From assembly GCA_964036045.1 (NCBI GenBank), contig OZ038392.1, positions 21,044,090-21,108,089 of the forward strand: a stretch of DNA of 64,000 bases. Direction: 5' to 3'. The stretch comes from Eutreptiella sp. 'Long Island Sound 2002' (taxonomy: Eukaryota; Euglenozoa; Euglenophyceae; Eutreptiales; Eutreptiaceae). The notes under the pieces were generated by a model, which worked only from the letters and a program-made list of their open reading frames with translations, was not told where the DNA came from and did not search any database. Both the position numbers and the translations under genes were made by a program. Below, piece by piece: positions 10,060 to 21,922 of this stretch (position 1 is its first letter; each line of letters starts with the position of its first letter).

Positions 10060-13000
10060 TTACCCGGCCTCCTGCAGGGCGTCGGGCGGGTCCGTGGGCC
10101 AGGTGAGGAGCCGGTGCCCGGTGCCTGCCCCGTGGCGGCGCATGTGGGCCGTGTAGCGGGTGGCGTGGCGTGTCCACGCTGGGGTGCGTTCCGGGGGGAG
10201 GGGGCCTTCTGGCGTCCCCTGCGCCCAGTAGAGGGCGTAGTGCAGCGCTTCCCAGGCTGCCTCTGGGGCGTGGGGGATGCGTGCGGCGAGTCGCAAGCGG
10301 TCTCCTCCGTGTGGTGGGGGCGGGACTTCGCCGTCGGGGGCGTGTGCCGTTGCCCGTCTGACCTTGCCGTGGTCGTCCCATTCCACCGTCCACCAGGTGT
10401 CCCGGTGTTTGAGGATGTGGACCTCCGTGGTGGCCGGGGGGGCGTCCATGGCGTCCCAGCTGACGAGCTGGATGGGGCGGACCGCAGGGTGGGTCTTCGG
10501 GGGTGCTCGCATGTTGAGGATTTGGTGGATGTCCTCGGCGGTGGGGCCCGTGTCGGGGGCGTCCTGCGCTGCTTGGGCTAGAGGTGGGGAGGGGCGGTCC
10601 TCCCAGAGGCGGGATGCGGACGCCGTGGCGTACATGGCTGCGATCAGGACGTGTTCCGTCAGCCCTTCCACCATGAGGTGGTTTTCCCCCTCCAGGTCTC
10701 GGGGGATGGCGGCTTCCGCCTTTAGGGTGAGGAGTGCGATGGCGCGTTTGGGTCCAGGTGTGGCGTGTGTCGGCTCATCTGGCGGGCGTCCGTCGGATGG
10801 GGTGTGGGGGGGGCGCTTCTGGAAGGGGGATGGTCCCACCGCCAGGTGCTCGACAAGGTGTAGTGGTATGGCGTGGTGGCGGTCCGCTGCGGGCAGGAGG
10901 TAGGGGTGTGGGTCTCCGGGCACCGTGCCGAGGAATATGCCCCCCCTGTAGGTAGGGGTGGGCAGGGGTTGCTGCAGAGCGCCTGCGCATGGTAGCGGGG
11001 CACCGAGGGTTGCAGTGGGTGCATGGGGCTGTTATGGGGTGCGGTACCGCGTACACGGTGAAGGGCCCTACCGCTCGCTGGATGTGGCGGGGGATGATGT
11101 TGCGGAGGTCCGCCACCCGTGCCGTGCGGCCTTCGCCATAGTATATCCAGAGCGTGTCCTCCAGTGCCATTTTGGGGCGTAGCTTGCGAGCCAGTAGGTT
11201 CAAGGTGCTTTTGTGGGTGGCCTCGGTGATGGTGCCGGGCCCAGCGTTAATGCGCGGGAGCAGGTGGCTTTGGTGTTGTGCTGCGGCCCGTCTGCGGGCG
11301 GTGTGGAGGGCGGTGCTGTCGGCGGGAGGGGGCGCGTGGTGGGTGGGCCTTTTGCGTGGGGTCGGGGCGACGTGTAGGGGGTGTTTCCATGCCGGGCGTG
11401 GGTGGTGTTGCGGTGGCTGGAGGCCAGGGTAGGTGGTGAAGGTGTATACGGTGATGGGGGAGCGCTCATGCGTGGCCTGGAGGTAGTAGTGGTCGCGACC
11501 CGTGTTGTGGGTGACGATGACGTTGGGCGTTGGTATGTCGTAGTGGAGTGCGGTATTGGGGAGTTGTTTGGTGATGCGTGCCGTCGCGTCCTCTGTTTTG
11601 GGGGCGGTGTCGTGGGGCACGAGGATGTGGACTGCCCACGCATCGTGGGCGGGGAGGTCGAAGTCCGGTAGGGTGGGATGAATGGGGCGTCCCCGGAAGT
11701 GTGCGAAAGCTGGGTTGTGGCGTGCCGCCGTTTCCTTGATGATGGACGGTGCCCATTGGGGTGGCGCCCCAACTTGCTGGGCCATGGCGGCGACGGCGCG
11801 GGCGATCGCCGTGAGGTCTGGGCCGATGCCAGGCTGGTCTGCCGGTGGTTGCAGGCCCCCTTCTGGTGCGGGGTGGTGCCACCATAGGGTGGGGCCCTTT
11901 TGTGTGTTATCGTGGGGGGTGTGTACGAGGCCCTGGTGGTTGGAGATGGCGGTCTTGAGGGCTTCCGCTGCCTCGCGGTGGAGGGTGCGCGTGTAGGCCC
12001 AGACTCCGGTGGGGGGGGCCGCCCCGGTGTGGGATTCGGCCGTGGTGGGGGCCGGTTCGAGGGTGTGACTGGTGAGGGAGGGTCTGTACAGCCCTTCGTG
12101 CAGGGAGGCGCACACGTGTGCCCACCTGTCCGCCCATCCCTGTTGGGCGCTTCCTGTGTCTGCTCCTGTGGGTAGTCGCACGATGACCACGTGCCAGGGG
12201 TGTGACCCCGGTACTACGGTGGGGGGTGTGGTGTGCTCGTGAGCGTGTAGCCATACTGCGGTGTCCGCGTTCGCCGTCACGTAGTCCTCTCCTTCCGCTG
12301 TGTGGACGTTTTCGACGGCGGCCTCTCCCTCCAGGGTGAGGAGGAGGTGTGTGCCGGGGGGCTGCGCGTGCGTCTCCGCGTCCCGGAGCCACAGGTACGT
12401 GAGCGCCACGGCGCCGGGGAGGATTTCCCCCCACGTGAAGGTGCCTTCGGGTGATGCCCACTGCAGGGGCAGTGTGCGGCGTCCCCGCGAGTCGTTGGTG
12501 GCATGGTAGTCGTGGGGGAGGTGACGTTTGGTGAGCCGGTGCGGCATGCGTTCGGTGGTGGCCGTGGGGGGGTCCCAATTACATTCCTCCGGTGGGGGTG
12601 CGTCTGCGTCGTCCTCCTGGGGCTGGGCCAGCGGCAGCGCCTGTGCATTGGGTGCGGCGTCGGGTAATCCGCTGTGCGTGAGGGTGTAGAAGCCCTCGGG
12701 GGTGAGTTGGAGGACGATGTCCCACTTCGCCGTTTGCTCTGGGGACCACTGGTGGGGCCCGTCCTGCGGTCGGTGGAGGGTGACCTGGTGGCCCGATCTC
12801 CAGCTGTGGTAGGCGAGGAGGCTGAGGACGGTGTCTTGCTCCGGGTCCTCCACGCTTTCCATGTATGCCGTCATGTCGGTGACGTCGACGGCGTACTCGT
12901 CCTCCCATTCTTGTGTGGGGGTGCCTGGAGGGGGGGGGGCGGTGGTGTACCCGTGGAGTCCCGGCCCCGTGACGTCGCGCAGGTCGCGCTCGAGTGACGC

Positions 13001-13246
13001 CCGGTACTCGGCGGGCCCGTTGCTGGCTTCGTGGGTGGGGTGGTGGCGCCGCAGGGCGTTGGACAGGTGCGTCCAGGGCGCCCTCTCGCGGGGGGGGGGG
13101 GGGCGCGGGGGAGCATTTTGCGGGTTGGGGTCTGCGGGGCTGCTTGCTGTGGGCTCGAGCTCCGGCGGGGTGAGGTCCATATGATGCTCCGTGTCCTCCG
13201 TGTGTTGGAGTTTCAGTTCTAGCAGGCTGTCGATGTCCAGGGCCAT
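10060..13246 (-). pseudogene. LINE ORF1, large putative RNA-binding/structural protein, one frameshift
   Basis: The proposed start is ATG 13,244-13,246 (MALDIDSLLEL); the frame is open upstream into the neighbouring LTR sequence through a TTG, which I do not accept as the start. The frame runs about 770 codons to a cysteine pair (CTHCNPRCP, about 10,995), then must shift at a run of seven C (plus strand, about 10,937-10,944) into a second frame beginning GGIFLGTVPGDPHPYL and continuing about 290 codons to TAA at 10,060. The combined protein is about 1,060 residues, much longer than typical LINE ORF1 proteins. It is acidic and Pro/Thr-rich at the N-terminus with folded-looking stretches later. 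No RRM, coiled coil or standard CCHC array is obvious. Its role is inferred only from its place ahead of ORF2. Confidence 0.6.
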
Positions 13247-13294
13247 GGGGTCATCTTGCGTGTTCACGTGCTGGGGTGCTGCTTCATGGCACGG

Positions 13295-15707
13295 AGGGCA
13301 ACACGGATTCGTCAAGTGGGGTCATGATGCCAAAATCACCAAAATTGGCGTCATTCCCACGCGTGGCTCGCCCGGCCAGGGCGAGCCCAATAACACACAG
13401 GTTAGGAGGCGGGACCTAGGCCTTTTACCTGAGTGTACAACCTGAAATTAGGTTCAGGCTCCCTGTGGGCATAGAGATATGGGGCCGCCAATTGACCACA
13501 CGGGGGGTTGAAATTGGGGTCTCAAAAGGGGGTCATTTTGGCTGCCTGAAATGCGCCAAAGTTCAGGATGCTCTCAATAGTATATCTCCACGCCGGCTTG
13601 GAGATCCGATTTGCCATTCCATACTCAATCCACCAGGAATCCAACTGAGACTCCCATGCCCTTGGTTGCCAAAGATGTTCATGCCACTCGGCGTGATGAC
13701 GATCCCAATGGGGTCCACAAATGCCAAAATGGCAAAATTGCCCACACTCACTTTGGGCTAGCGCCTCAACGAAGGTTGCTCCGCTTCGCCCACGTGGTGT
13801 GTGAACCATGGGGACCTATATGCATAACACCCATGTCATATATGGTCCATTGGTCCATGCGTCTGGCGTGCACGGGTGGGCTGAACATAGTGCACGGCGG
13901 GCAGCAAAAGTGGAAAATTGCTCAAAATGGCCAAAAGTGCGCACACTCATGGTTAGGGCAAATGAGGCACATGCCCGACTTGGACCGGAGTGTGCCATAG
14001 GATTGGTATCAAGTCATGTGTGTCCAACATATCTTTTGGGCGTCGCCCAACTCCTCCGGTTTTGGGAATGGCAGGGTCGCCAAGCGAGCTCATGATTTGG
14101 GATAGTCCCAAATCGCCAACATGGCGGCCACGGTATGCCAAGCCCAAGAGGAGTAATTCGCCGGGTCCATGATATGTTGGGCACCGAAGTATGTACCCTC
14201 ATAACATACTTGGGTCCTGATGTCAATTGAGCGCAACGTTGAGATACACGGTCGCCACTTGACATCATGATTGGCCAAAAACGGCAAAATTGGCACAAAG
14301 GGACACACAAAAGTGCCTTGAAAGGTGCACAATTATATTATAATATCTTCGGCTTGGATCGTGCAATCAACTAATCCTTCTAAACATAATGACTTGACAC
14401 CATTGACCTCCGATTCCACATATGTGCTCCACTTGGGGCGCTTTGAAAGGTCACGAGCGCTACTTCCCAAGTGGGCACCAAAAACTTAAGGAAAATTGCA
14501 AAACACACACCTTGCTCCCAAAGCATCGCTTCGGGATCGCCACACAAGCTTCCCTTCACGAAGGTTGGGCTTGCAATTGATCCTAGGGAGTATGGAGAAG
14601 GGGCTTACACAATATGTGGTCCATTGGTGGGTTTGGCTTGGAGCGATGGACCCGCCAAATGGGCAAGCAACACGACACAAGGCACATACTCCATATTGCC
14701 CAAAAAGGTAGCTCCCCCCACAATATGTCATGCCCCTCCAAGGGCATAACCTTGTGTCAATCGCTCATAGGAACTCAAGGAGAGTTCCTATGCAACACCA
14801 ACACTCGCGCGCTACACTCGAAAGTTCTCTTAACGCACGCAATGTCATGGCCAAAGAGTTATAACGCAAGCTCTACCCTTTTGACCGTGATCCATTACGC
14901 TAGCGCGCACGTGTGGAAACGCAAGGCGTATAATGCTTCTTGAATTACGTTGGGAGTATTGTGAATACATCCCACGTTTCCTTATTGTCATTCCTCGCAA
15001 GCGGCACGAGATATGACCCCCACAAGTGGCCTCACGAATCAACTTTGTTTTGCCCATATCTCTAAGACAAATGGAGGGCAAGACAAAAGTAAAGTTGATT
15101 CGTGCATAGGGAAGCACGTAGGTCCACTCGAAAGAGGTCAAGTCAAGTGCGGGGATGTCGAAGTCGAAAATCCGATTTCGACATCCTGAAAAATTCGGAT
15201 TGAGGTTGCGAGTGTAAAATGTGAAAATTGCGGATGCATCAATGCAATTCCTGAAGACTTTAGAGTCTTCGTTCCGATTTGCGCTAGAATATCTGTATAT
15301 AACAGTTAAACTGGCGGTTACGCTAAAGTCGCGAGCTAACCGCCAGCTGCCAAAACAGTGAATATCAGAACGGAAGCATAAAATTTGACGGGAATAATAT
15401 GAAAATAAAACCCTGTTGATTCCTCATGTTCTGATATATAAATCTCCGCTGGCGGTGCATCGGTTGCCGATGCGGGGCTTTACGGCACGGAACACGCTCC
15501 CGCCGGGCTCGCACCGGGCGTCAACGGGCGTCTTCCCTTCCGTACATGGGGTTAGTGGACCGGAGACCGGTTGTATGCCGTAACCTAGCCATGGGGTTCT
15601 GGGTACCGCTTCACCCGCCTCCTTAGAGCAAACCCTGGGGGGGGCTCGATAACACCCAAGCATGGCAGCGGGTACCCAGGACCATCTCCTGAAGGGGGGG
15701 TGTCACA
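13295..15707 (-). repeat. Gypsy-1 3' LTR, truncated at its 3' end
   Basis: On the minus strand the LTR begins TGTGACACCC at 15,707 and runs to 13,295, where LINE sequence takes over. Nearly the whole segment recurs in the same orientation at 48,055-50,267 with high identity; an insertion of about 90 bp at about 13,890-13,985 is absent there. The missing 3' part of the LTR is the sequence seen at 61,690-62,372 and 26,631-27,166. It contains no credible gene. Near the start of the LTR it has a TATATA-containing stretch (15,293-15,300) and a GC-rich hairpin (CTGGCGGTTA...TAACCGCCAG, about 15,310-15,347), both kept in the other copy. Confidence 0.8.
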
Positions 15708-17086
15708 TCACACTTCAGGCCGATTCTGGGTTAGGCTGCCCAAATCCACAGTAAGACAGGTATAGTGCTGTAGGGTCTTGTAACTTCAAGTATAGTATCA
15801 GGTATCAAGTCCCGGGTCCTGGCGGCGATTGTTCGGCATCCAAAGGACCCGTTAACCCATACCAGGCGCACCGGGTGCCGGCTGCTACGGTCACTACCAC
15901 AGTGGCAGTGGCATACACGGCCAATATAGGCATCACACGACGACCGAGGTGGTCCGACAGGTCGAGAGCGACCACAAAGATCCATCCGGCTACCCCAAGC
16001 TTCCCAAGGCCCGCCGACTGGGGAGAGTCCCCACGGGTCCTTCCTCGGGCGCACCATGTCCATATCCATACGACGCGAGTCCAGAGTGGTACAGCCGAAC
16101 GAGCTCCTCCTTAAAGGATCGGGCATCAAGGCCGTCTTTTCCCCCGCCCTATTACCACGAAGGCCATACATGAGGGAGTCCTCATGCAGTGTGGGCGGAG
16201 GCGTCGACTCCTCAAACCACCAGTTTCCCAGGCAGACTGACCGAGGTCAGGAGCACCGGAGGCCGCCATCCGACTGCAAGTGCGTCTGCGAGTCGGTAGG
16301 CTCACACTGGGACTGACAGTGGCGGACCGCTGGGAGTGTAGTCAGGCAACTGGGCTTCCCGCCTGGCGCCATCAGGATCTCCACATACACAGCAAATAGG
16401 GCACACAGTAACACGGGCACTCAAACAGAAGAATCTGTAATTAAGTGCTGGTCCAAGCTGGACCCTATGTAAGAACATGTAAACGGCGACTCAGGGCGCC
16501 TTCGTAGTCGATTCGCATCCCATCGGGGGGAAAGACAGTCCACACTTCAGTGATCGGCTGACAGAACAGATGCACATATCCTGTAGGGGTGGAAAAGCAA
16601 AACAAGCGGGGTAAAGAGGCGTGTAAACACACTCTGGACGGAGCGCCAAACCACGCCCCGGTTAGGATAAGGCATATGCAGGAGGGTGGACAGGAAAACG
16701 CCTGAGTTCAGGCCATATATAGTCTGCAGACACACGTCGACTGGTCTGGATCCCGCAAGTGCCATGGGACCAGACCACACACCAAAACAAATCGCAATGC
16801 CGATGACAGCGGCATCCGTTGCGCAACGTCGTATGGGCTTCAAGGCCCCAAGAGCTCAAAAGGTGTGAAGGTCAGTCGCCCTACCTGGTTTCCCAAGGAT
16901 TCAGCAGGTGGGGAGTGATTAATAGAAGTGAAAGAGAGGGGCCATCCTCCTCTGGAGTCAGCAGGGGGGGTATATGGCCACTCTGACGGCAGGTCACCGA
17001 AAGATGGAAGAGAGCAAGCAAGTAAGGGACGACCCGTCGACCTCACAAGCGCTGAAAACACATCAGGGGACAGCTCAGGGCGCTGA
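15708..17086 (-). other. Gypsy-1 3' untranslated region
   Basis: Between the pol stop (17,087) and the LTR. It matches 57,990-59,078 of Gypsy-2 over most of its length, but has an extra stretch of about 190 bp after pol (about 16,865-17,060) and one of about 115 bp (about 15,975-16,090). No gene is seen. The purine stretch just before the LTR is eroded here but clear in Gypsy-2. Confidence 0.75.
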
Positions 17087-20000
17087 TCAGGCACCCCTGG
17101 CTGCAATCGCCCGGGTGAGTGCTGCCAAGTCCGAGACATGGATCTTGGTCTTGTGCTTGCGGATGTACTCCATGAAGGGAGTATTGACCCGCGGCACGAA
17201 CGAGGAGACGGGTTCCCAGGTGTCGTGGGACGGCCCCTAGCCTCGCCAACGAACCTTGAACTCCAGACCTCCAGGTGCCGAGGCTTTCGGACGCTGGGCC
17301 AGGATTTTCTCGACGGTATAGTCGTCCTGCTCAGCATAGTCGTCGTCCGAATCAGCCTCATGTGCGGCGTAGCTCAGGGACACATGATGGCCACGGAGGT
17401 CGGGTTCCCGCACACGGAGTTGACTCTCCTGGCGCTCCCGGAACTGTCCGTGACCTACCTTGATGCGGTACGTGTCCTCACCAATTCTGCCGACCACCTC
17501 TCCGGGTGTGAACCAGGTTTTGGTGCCGTGGGTGCCCATAGGGCGGGGTCTGATCACCCACACCGGGTCTCCCACCCTGAACCTCTGCCCTGTTGAGCTC
17601 GGGGCGGACTTCTGACGCTCAGCATGCTCCTTCTCAAGCTGCTGGCGGATGGCCCGCGCTATTTGCTCTTGCCGCGCGAAGAATTCCTTGGCGTCCGTAG
17701 CCATGCCATCAGCAGACAAGGGAAGTCCCCTACCCAGGGGGTCCCTGCCGAACAGAATCTGGTGAGGGGACAAACCGCCCGGAGTGGGGGTGTCATGATG
17801 GGCCTTCAGAGCAGGCCACATCTCCTCAAACCAGTTCCGACGTGGATTGGTGATGTGGATCTTGCGCAGCTTCTCGAACAGCTGCCGTCCAGCCACTTCA
17901 GCACGGCCGTTAGACCGGCCCAGATAGGCGACGCTCTTGGCATGTCGTATTCCCATGAGGGAACACATAGGCTTGAACCAGCCACCAGTAAACTGGGGCC
18001 CTCCGTCACTGCAAATGGTGCAGGGGATGTCAAAGACGGTCAGCCAATGACGAATCATCATGACTGCCACTTCCTTGGCAAGCAACCCCTTTTTGCGTGC
18101 CGGAACGGCTACAACGTAGCCCCTGTGGCGGTCCACACAGAGAACCACACAGTCAAAGGTCTCCTTGCCAATGTGCACTTCGGGCATGGAGAAGACGTCC
18201 ATGGCCACGCTCTCCATGGGCTGGTCAGGAACCGGGGTCCATTGGGGTTCCCCCTTGACGTTCCGGTTATCGGGATTGCAGGCCTGACAGACCGAACAAC
18301 CCTTCCTGACCTTCTTGATGGCGGTGTAGAGAACGATATGGTCGATCTCGAACCGACGCTGCATGTCAAGAGCTTGCTTCTTGACCCCTGGGTGCAGCAT
18401 ATGGTGGTGCCAAGCTTCACAAAGCTCGAGCACCCGGGACTCCGGTACTAGCAGCTTACCATTCCGGTAGATCTTGCCATCTTCCTCGGTCAGCCCCTTT
18501 GGCCACTTCTGCCCGTCGTCAGGGTCGGTCACAGCCCTATACTCGGCCGCAAAGGCCTCAGACGTGGCGTAATCGTCGGTCCAGTCGTCCTGGGGGCAAG
18601 ACTCCGGGAAGAGGTGCCTGTCGGACTCAGCTCCCTCAGGGGCGAGTACTCTGACCGCTCTGCTCACCCTCGACGCGAGGGGGGCATCGGCAGCCATGAC
18701 GACGAAGCATTTAACACCCTCCTCCTCCATCAGGCGCTCCATTTCGATGATCTTCTTGGCTTCAGCGGTCTCAGCCTCATCGCCATGGGCAGAGATATCC
18801 GTCATGCCCTTGCTGGCGGGATAGGCCCACCTACTGAGACAGTCCGCCACGGTGTTATCCTTTCCAGGATTATACACAACTGTGAGGTCGAACTTGGCCA
18901 AGGTCTCATGCCATCTTGCCCATCGGGAGGCGGGACCTGAGGGGGTGTCCACGTGCTCCTTGTGCCACGACTGCAGACTCTGGTGGTCGGTGCAGACGGT
19001 GACAGGATGGAGCGCTATGTACCCAGCCCATTTCCTGAGAGCCATGACGATGGCATACGCCTCCTTTTCACGGGGCGTCCACGTCCGTCTCTGGCCTTCT
19101 GCCAGGACTCGGCTCAAGAAGGCCACGGGCACGTGCCTCCCGTCGTCAAGCACTTGCTCCAAAACAGCGCCAACGGCGTAGTCGAAAGCATCGGTGCGCA
19201 GGACAAACCCTCGGTCGGGATCCGGGAGGTGCAGACCCACTGCGGATAGCAGCGCCTGCTTCATCCCCTCAAAGGCACCGTCGGAATCAGCATCCCAGAC
19301 CAGAGCCTTCTTGGACCCCTTTTTGGTCTCCTCTCGGTTGCCCTTTAGCATGGTTGTCATGGGGGCTGCATGGGGGCAGCGAAGACCACCTCGCTTACCG
19401 CAATGGTGGCCTTGTCACTGCTGCCCGTGAGTTTGTGCCGAACCAGGAGGTCCAGCACTCGAGTGACCTCCCTTTCATGTGCCTCCAGGAGCTCCTCGTA
19501 GCTCATACTGGGGTCCCCGGACGCGATGATCACGTCGTCCACGAAGGGGGTCCGCACAGTCGCGCACCGGCTCAAGCAGGTTCTCCAGCATCCGCTGAAG
19601 AGCCGCATTGCCGTTGGTAACGCCCATGGGCATCACCTTCCACTGGAGGGGTCCAAGTGGAGTGCTCATGGCTGTGCAGGCACGGGACTCCTCGGCGAGA
19701 GGCATCTGATGATAACCATGTTTCAGGTCAATCACCGTGAAGATCCTCCGCCGGTGTTGCTTTTGCAGCATGTCCGCAATGAGGGGCAGCGTATAGCTGT
19801 CGTGCTGCGTTTGGGCGTTCAGGCCGCGGTAGTCGACCACGAGCCGCCACTCACCGGCATCCTTCTTGGGGACGACAAAGCACGGAGAAGCCCATTCGGA
19901 GTGGCACGGCTCGAGCCAGCCTCTCTGGATGAAGTCACGGAGGATCTTCTCCATGGCCTCCTTCCGCTCGCCCCTCAGGGCAAACTCCCGGTGACGATAC

Positions 20001-21919
20001 ACACGGGGGTCCTGCTTCAGTCGTATCTTGGCCTCGCCATACGGTCCACGCACCGGTGGGGGAAACACAGGCTTTCCGTTGAAGAAGGTGTCACCATACT
20101 TCTGCTTCAGCCTGGCCCTCAATGCCTGAATCTTGGGGCAACCGTCGGACTCCGCCTTGGCTTTTCCGGGCACTTGAACCACGGAGCTTACTTGAGGGGT
20201 AGCGACCCCGCTCGGCTTCGGCTCAGGCGGTCTTCCCAGGTGGCCCAAAGGGCCATCTCTGGTCTTGCCTCGCAATAGATCGCCGTAGGTGGGTGGGTTA
20301 CCCCCGATTGGCTCGTCCTGGCTGGACAGGTGGTCCAGTACCCTCCTTACGAAGGTATCTCCATCGTAGGAACCAGAGACGATCGAGTCCACTTCCCACC
20401 AGGCTTTGTCCTGGCCTTTGCCCTCACGCTGGTTTCCCCAGTCGTGAAAGGGCTGATCCATATACCCCTGAACCAGATCCAACTCCTCTTCAGTGAGGGG
20501 GTCTTCCGATTCTCCGATGTCAACAGGGGGAACCGCAAAGCATTGCCTCTAAGGCTCCGCTACGATGCGGTTGACACACACGAAGTCCGTGGTGTCGGCC
20601 TGATCAGGGCCCCCATCCACATAGTGGAATTCCGTTGGCCATCTCTGGGGTGGCGTGGGCTGTCCCTTAGCGTCCTGATAGACACTCTCTCCAGCCGGTA
20701 GGACGACCTTGTTTAACGTCATGTTGGTCAATGAGGCTACCCAATGTCGGGTACTTTCCTTCTCGGTGCATCCCATAGGAACAATCAGCACTGCCTTGGA
20801 GCGGTCCTTGCGAATCTTCGCTATCGCTCTTGGAATGTCCCAACGGGGGCAATGGATCCACATCAATCCCTGATGCGGACCCCAGTGCTTCTTCCACGTG
20901 GAGTCCTGTGCGCTCCAGTACTTCTCACAAACCCGCAGATGGGCGGAGGTTCCCCAAGAGAACGCATCCAGGGCCAGATCCGAAGCTCCCAGGTCCGCAA
21001 CCACTCGGCTCGCCACTTCTGGCCTTACGCCGTACTCCTGGTTTGCTGGCCCAGTTGGCTCAGTGCCCAGTGCGGCTACTTTGAGCTGATCGCGTTCCGG
21101 CTGGATCCATTGGCATTCCACATGGTGCTCAGGTGACGAAAGCCACGAGAATTGGTCGTCCTGGTACAGGGTCTTTGAGGCCTGGGCCGGGAGAACGCCG
21201 GAGTCCGTCTCCATCATGAAGTCGTACCCAACGATCATGTCCATGTCCATCTCGGCCTCGTAGAAGCGACCTTGCAGGAGGATTTCCTTGCCGAGGTCTG
21301 GGCGGCTCAGTTCACGATGGTTCACGAACTGCAGCCCAATGGCCGCTTCCTTCGTGCCTCCCACCATGTACTGGCCGTTCGCCACCTTCAGCCTGATAGG
21401 TTTCCGACTGTCGGTCAGACACTCTGGTGGAAGTAGGCCAGCCTTGACCAGGCTGACTTGAGCTCCCGTGTCGACCAACACGTCGAAAACCTTTTCCACT
21501 TCCCCGCATAGGGCACGGACCTTAAGATGCAACTGCCGCTCGCGACCGACACGGCGCACGGCGTGCAAACTCAGGATCTCCGGCCGTTCGAGAAGCTCAA
21601 CATGCGACTGGTGCAGGTCGTGGACAATGGGCTCAGGCTGCCCATCTGCAGCATCCAGCTGCGGTCCGGGTGATCCTCCGATACTCTCGGATAGATTTTG
21701 AAGTACATCAAACACATTCTTGGTCGCGAAGGACGGACGGGTGCAAGGGTTCGTGCCTTCACTTGCCCTCACCCCGCCTCCGCGACTGGGTGCCGGACCG
21801 GGCCTTCCGCCCGCGGCAGTCCCCTTGTGCTTATCGACTCCCGACTGGGATGGTTCGGCGCTTCCCACGTCACCATCCTGCGACCGCCCTAGCTGGGGCC
21901 CTTGGCTGCAGGGGCTCCG
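17087..21919 (-). pseudogene. pol: Gypsy-1 pol: protease, DAM-like region, RT, RNase H, integrase, chromodomain
   Basis: It follows the gag UAG in the same frame. Aspartic protease: VDTGAQVSLV at about 21,475 with an intact DTG. A region between protease and RT (about 20,970-20,690) has GLMWIHCPRWDIPRAIAKI and AVLIVPMG, resembling the DNA-adenine-methylase-like block of some retroelements. RT: PCFVVPKKDAGEWRLVVDYRG and FVDDVI (about 19,545). RNase H: RTDAFDYA, EKEAYAI and TDHQS. Integrase: an HHCC finger ending CSVCQAC, then VAMDVF, CSDGGPQFTGG and GRAEVAGRQLFEKL, then a GPY/F-like GEVVGRIGEDTYRI. Chromodomain: YTVEKILAQ, FKVRWRG and DTWEPVSSF. Lesions: TGG to TAG at 20,549, an extra C at about 19,550, a deletion of about 150 bp at about 19,370 and TAT to TAG at 17,237 within the chromodomain. 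The stop is TGA 17,087-17,089. Confidence 0.93.
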
Positions 21920-21922
21920 CTA
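21920..21922 (-). promoter_or_regulatory. In-frame UAG between gag and pol, candidate readthrough site (Gypsy-1)
   Basis: The gag frame ends GCC CCC TAG CGG AGC CCC and continues open in the same frame into the protease. Gypsy-2 has the same TAG CGG AGC CCC at 53,510. A stop shared by two copies whose other stops differ is best explained as functional, as in in-frame UAG readthrough of gammaretroviral gag-pol. Confidence 0.6.

Larger units (their letters stand above)
1..13294 (-). mobile_element. Large LINE-type (non-LTR) retroelement, several ORFs, 3' end beyond the window
   Basis: Minus-strand element containing in order ORF1 (13,246-10,060), ORF2 (10,047-4,085), ORF3 (4,088-613) and the start of ORF4 (631 to beyond base 1). 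It is assigned to the LINEs because ORF2 carries an AP-like endonuclease, a LINE-type reverse transcriptase, an RNase H and a C-terminal CCHC knuckle, and no LTR, integrase or protease is present. The 5' edge is placed at about 13,294 because sequence from 13,295 onward also occurs at 48,055 and about 61,690 without the LINE. No poly(A) tail is seen, so the 3' end lies outside. Intergenic spacing is 12 nt between ORF1 and ORF2, an ATGA overlap for ORF2/ORF3 and 19 nt overlap for ORF3/ORF4. ORF3 and ORF4 might instead be a second, adjacent element; the tight overlaps argue for one unit. The copy is disabled by stops and frameshifts. Confidence 0.75.

Noticed and set aside
13316-15640. Small genes in the LTR (several 60-130-codon frames on both strands)
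   Set aside because: None begins and ends consistently in the second copy at 48-50 kb, and the sequence is LTR.
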